Source: Bacteroidales bacterium (GTDB lineage: Bacteria > Bacteroidota > Bacteroidia > Bacteroidales > UBA932). Taken from it: a stretch of DNA of 7,636 bases. Under the pieces are notes generated by a model that was not told where the DNA came from, searched no databases, and saw only the letters and a list, made by a program, of their open reading frames with translations. Where the stretch lies: the NCBI GenBank assembly GCA_017615135.1, contig JAGAAU010000132.1:1-7636 (forward strand), written 5' to 3'. A program made the position numbers and the translations under genes. Shown here in pieces: positions 7,327 through 7,636 of the stretch; positions within the stretch are counted from its first letter, which is position 1, and each line of letters starts with the position of its first letter.

Positions 7327-7340
7327 GATTCGTGAGAATC
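7327..7340 (+). promoter_or_regulatory. 5' leader hairpin with GUGA tetraloop
   Basis: GATTC, GTGA, GAATC forms a perfect 5-bp stem closed by a GNRA-type tetraloop. It sits at the predicted 5' end of the transporter mRNA, one nucleotide before the predicted riboswitch aptamer. It may stabilise the RNA end or stack on P1. It is not a terminator: no U-tract follows. Confidence 0.6.
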
Positions 7341-7370
7341 AAGTGTAACAGGTACCACTCTAAAAACTGT
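7341..7370 (+). promoter_or_regulatory. Candidate preQ1 class I riboswitch
   Basis: The RNA can form an H-type pseudoknot. P1 pairs AGTG (7342-7345) with CACT (7356-7359). The 10-nt loop TAACAGGTAC (7346-7355) contains ACAG (7348-7351), which pairs with CTGT (7367-7370) as P2. An A-rich loop (7360-7366) joins them. This is the preQ1-I layout. Its loop has the same length as the Thermoanaerobacter aptamer loop as I remember it, UCGCAGUAAC, and shares U, C, A, G, A and C at matching positions. Equivalents of the ligand-contacting nucleotides are present: U7346 just after P1, C7355 just before P1', and A7366 just before P2'. P2 ends 5 nt before the start codon, so ligand binding would block initiation. 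The downstream gene is a queuosine-precursor transporter, as expected. P1 has 4 bp and the A-rich loop is a little shorter than the examples I know. Confidence 0.78.
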
Positions 7371-7375
7371 AAAAG

Positions 7376-7636
7376 ATGAAAGGAAAATACTCTACTACAT
7401 TTCTGTTGATGGCAGTTGCATTCACTGTCTGCCTCATCATTTCAAATCTATTTGCAACTAAGGTCTTCACGCTGGGCTGGGGCATCAACCTTCCCGGATC
7501 GGTGATTATCTTCCCTATTTCGTATATCCTGAATGACTGCTTTACCGAGGTCTGGGGATATCGCAAGGCACGTCTGGTGATCTGGACGGCTTTCGCAGCC
7601 AACTTCGCGGCAGTGCTTCTCGGGCAGATAGTGGTA
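7376..7636 (+). CDS. yhhQ: Queuosine precursor transporter, YhhQ/VUT family (3' end outside window)
   Basis: The first 87 codons are present and the rest lies beyond the window. The protein starts MKGKYSTTFLL and has hydrophobic segments at about 8-28, 37-52 and 66-87, consistent with a multi-pass inner-membrane protein. NLFATKVF (24-31), GSVIIFPISY (42-51) and NDCFTEVWGYRKAR (53-66) match the YhhQ/VUT family (PF02592). E. coli YhhQ imports the queuosine precursors preQ0 and preQ1. The exact substrate here is inferred, though the predicted preQ1 riboswitch in the leader points to preQ1 or preQ0. It is transcribed divergently from the coiled-coil operon across a 159-bp gap. No Shine-Dalgarno site is seen; the start is preceded by AAAAG. 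Confidence 0.9.
   Translation, partial: MKGKYSTTFLLMAVAFTVCLIISNLFATKVFTLGWGINLPGSVIIFPISYILNDCFTEVWGYRKARLVIWTAFAANFAAVLLGQIVV

Noticed and set aside
7351..7356. GGTACC palindrome as an operator half-site
   Set aside because: Six bases is too short to support a protein site, and its bases are already explained by the riboswitch loop and P1.
7360..7602. 80-codon minus-strand open frame
   Set aside because: It is antisense to the transporter and has no signal, motif or promoter of its own.

Overview
The window looks like a chromosomal segment of a Bacteroidales-type Bacteroidota bacterium, with roughly 50% GC in coding DNA and AT-rich gaps. Three sites match the Bacteroidota -7 promoter consensus TAnnTTTG, clear Shine-Dalgarno sites are mostly absent, and there is a lipoprotein with an acidic residue pattern after the lipid-anchor cysteine. 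The gene families are also common in this group. I cannot name the genus. No mobile element, CRISPR array, tRNA or rRNA was seen.

Layout. (1) Positions 3127 to 1, minus strand: a tightly packed run of pncB (nicotinate phosphoribosyltransferase), a PAP2-family phosphatase and a lipoprotein with a DUF4015 glycoside-hydrolase-like domain, whose 3' end lies beyond base 1. (2) Positions 3184-4029, plus strand: a lone DUF3737 beta-helix protein. It diverges from pncB across 56 bp and converges on the next gene with stop codons overlapping by 4 nt. (3) Positions 7216 to 4026, minus strand: a second overlapping run of a secreted coiled-coil protein with a Pro/Glu/Val-rich repeat tail, a BaiN/HI0933-family FAD protein started by TTG, and an A-type flavodiiron protein with all iron ligands intact. 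(4) Positions 7376 to the window end, plus strand: the first 87 codons of a YhhQ-type queuosine-precursor transporter.

The most interesting item is the roughly 50-nt leader of the transporter gene. It can fold as an H-type pseudoknot with the layout of a preQ1 class I riboswitch: a 4-bp P1, a 10-nt loop, an A-rich loop and a 4-bp P2. The U, C and A that contact the ligand in known members are all in the expected places. P2 ends 5 nt before the start codon, which suggests control of translation of the precursor importer by preQ1. An extra 5-bp hairpin with a GUGA tetraloop lies between the predicted transcription start and the aptamer.

Functional reading: region 1 combines NAD salvage with envelope functions. 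Region 3 links an envelope coiled-coil protein to two flavoproteins, one of which probably removes O2 or NO in an anaerobe. Region 4 imports a precursor of the tRNA base queuosine under likely feedback control.
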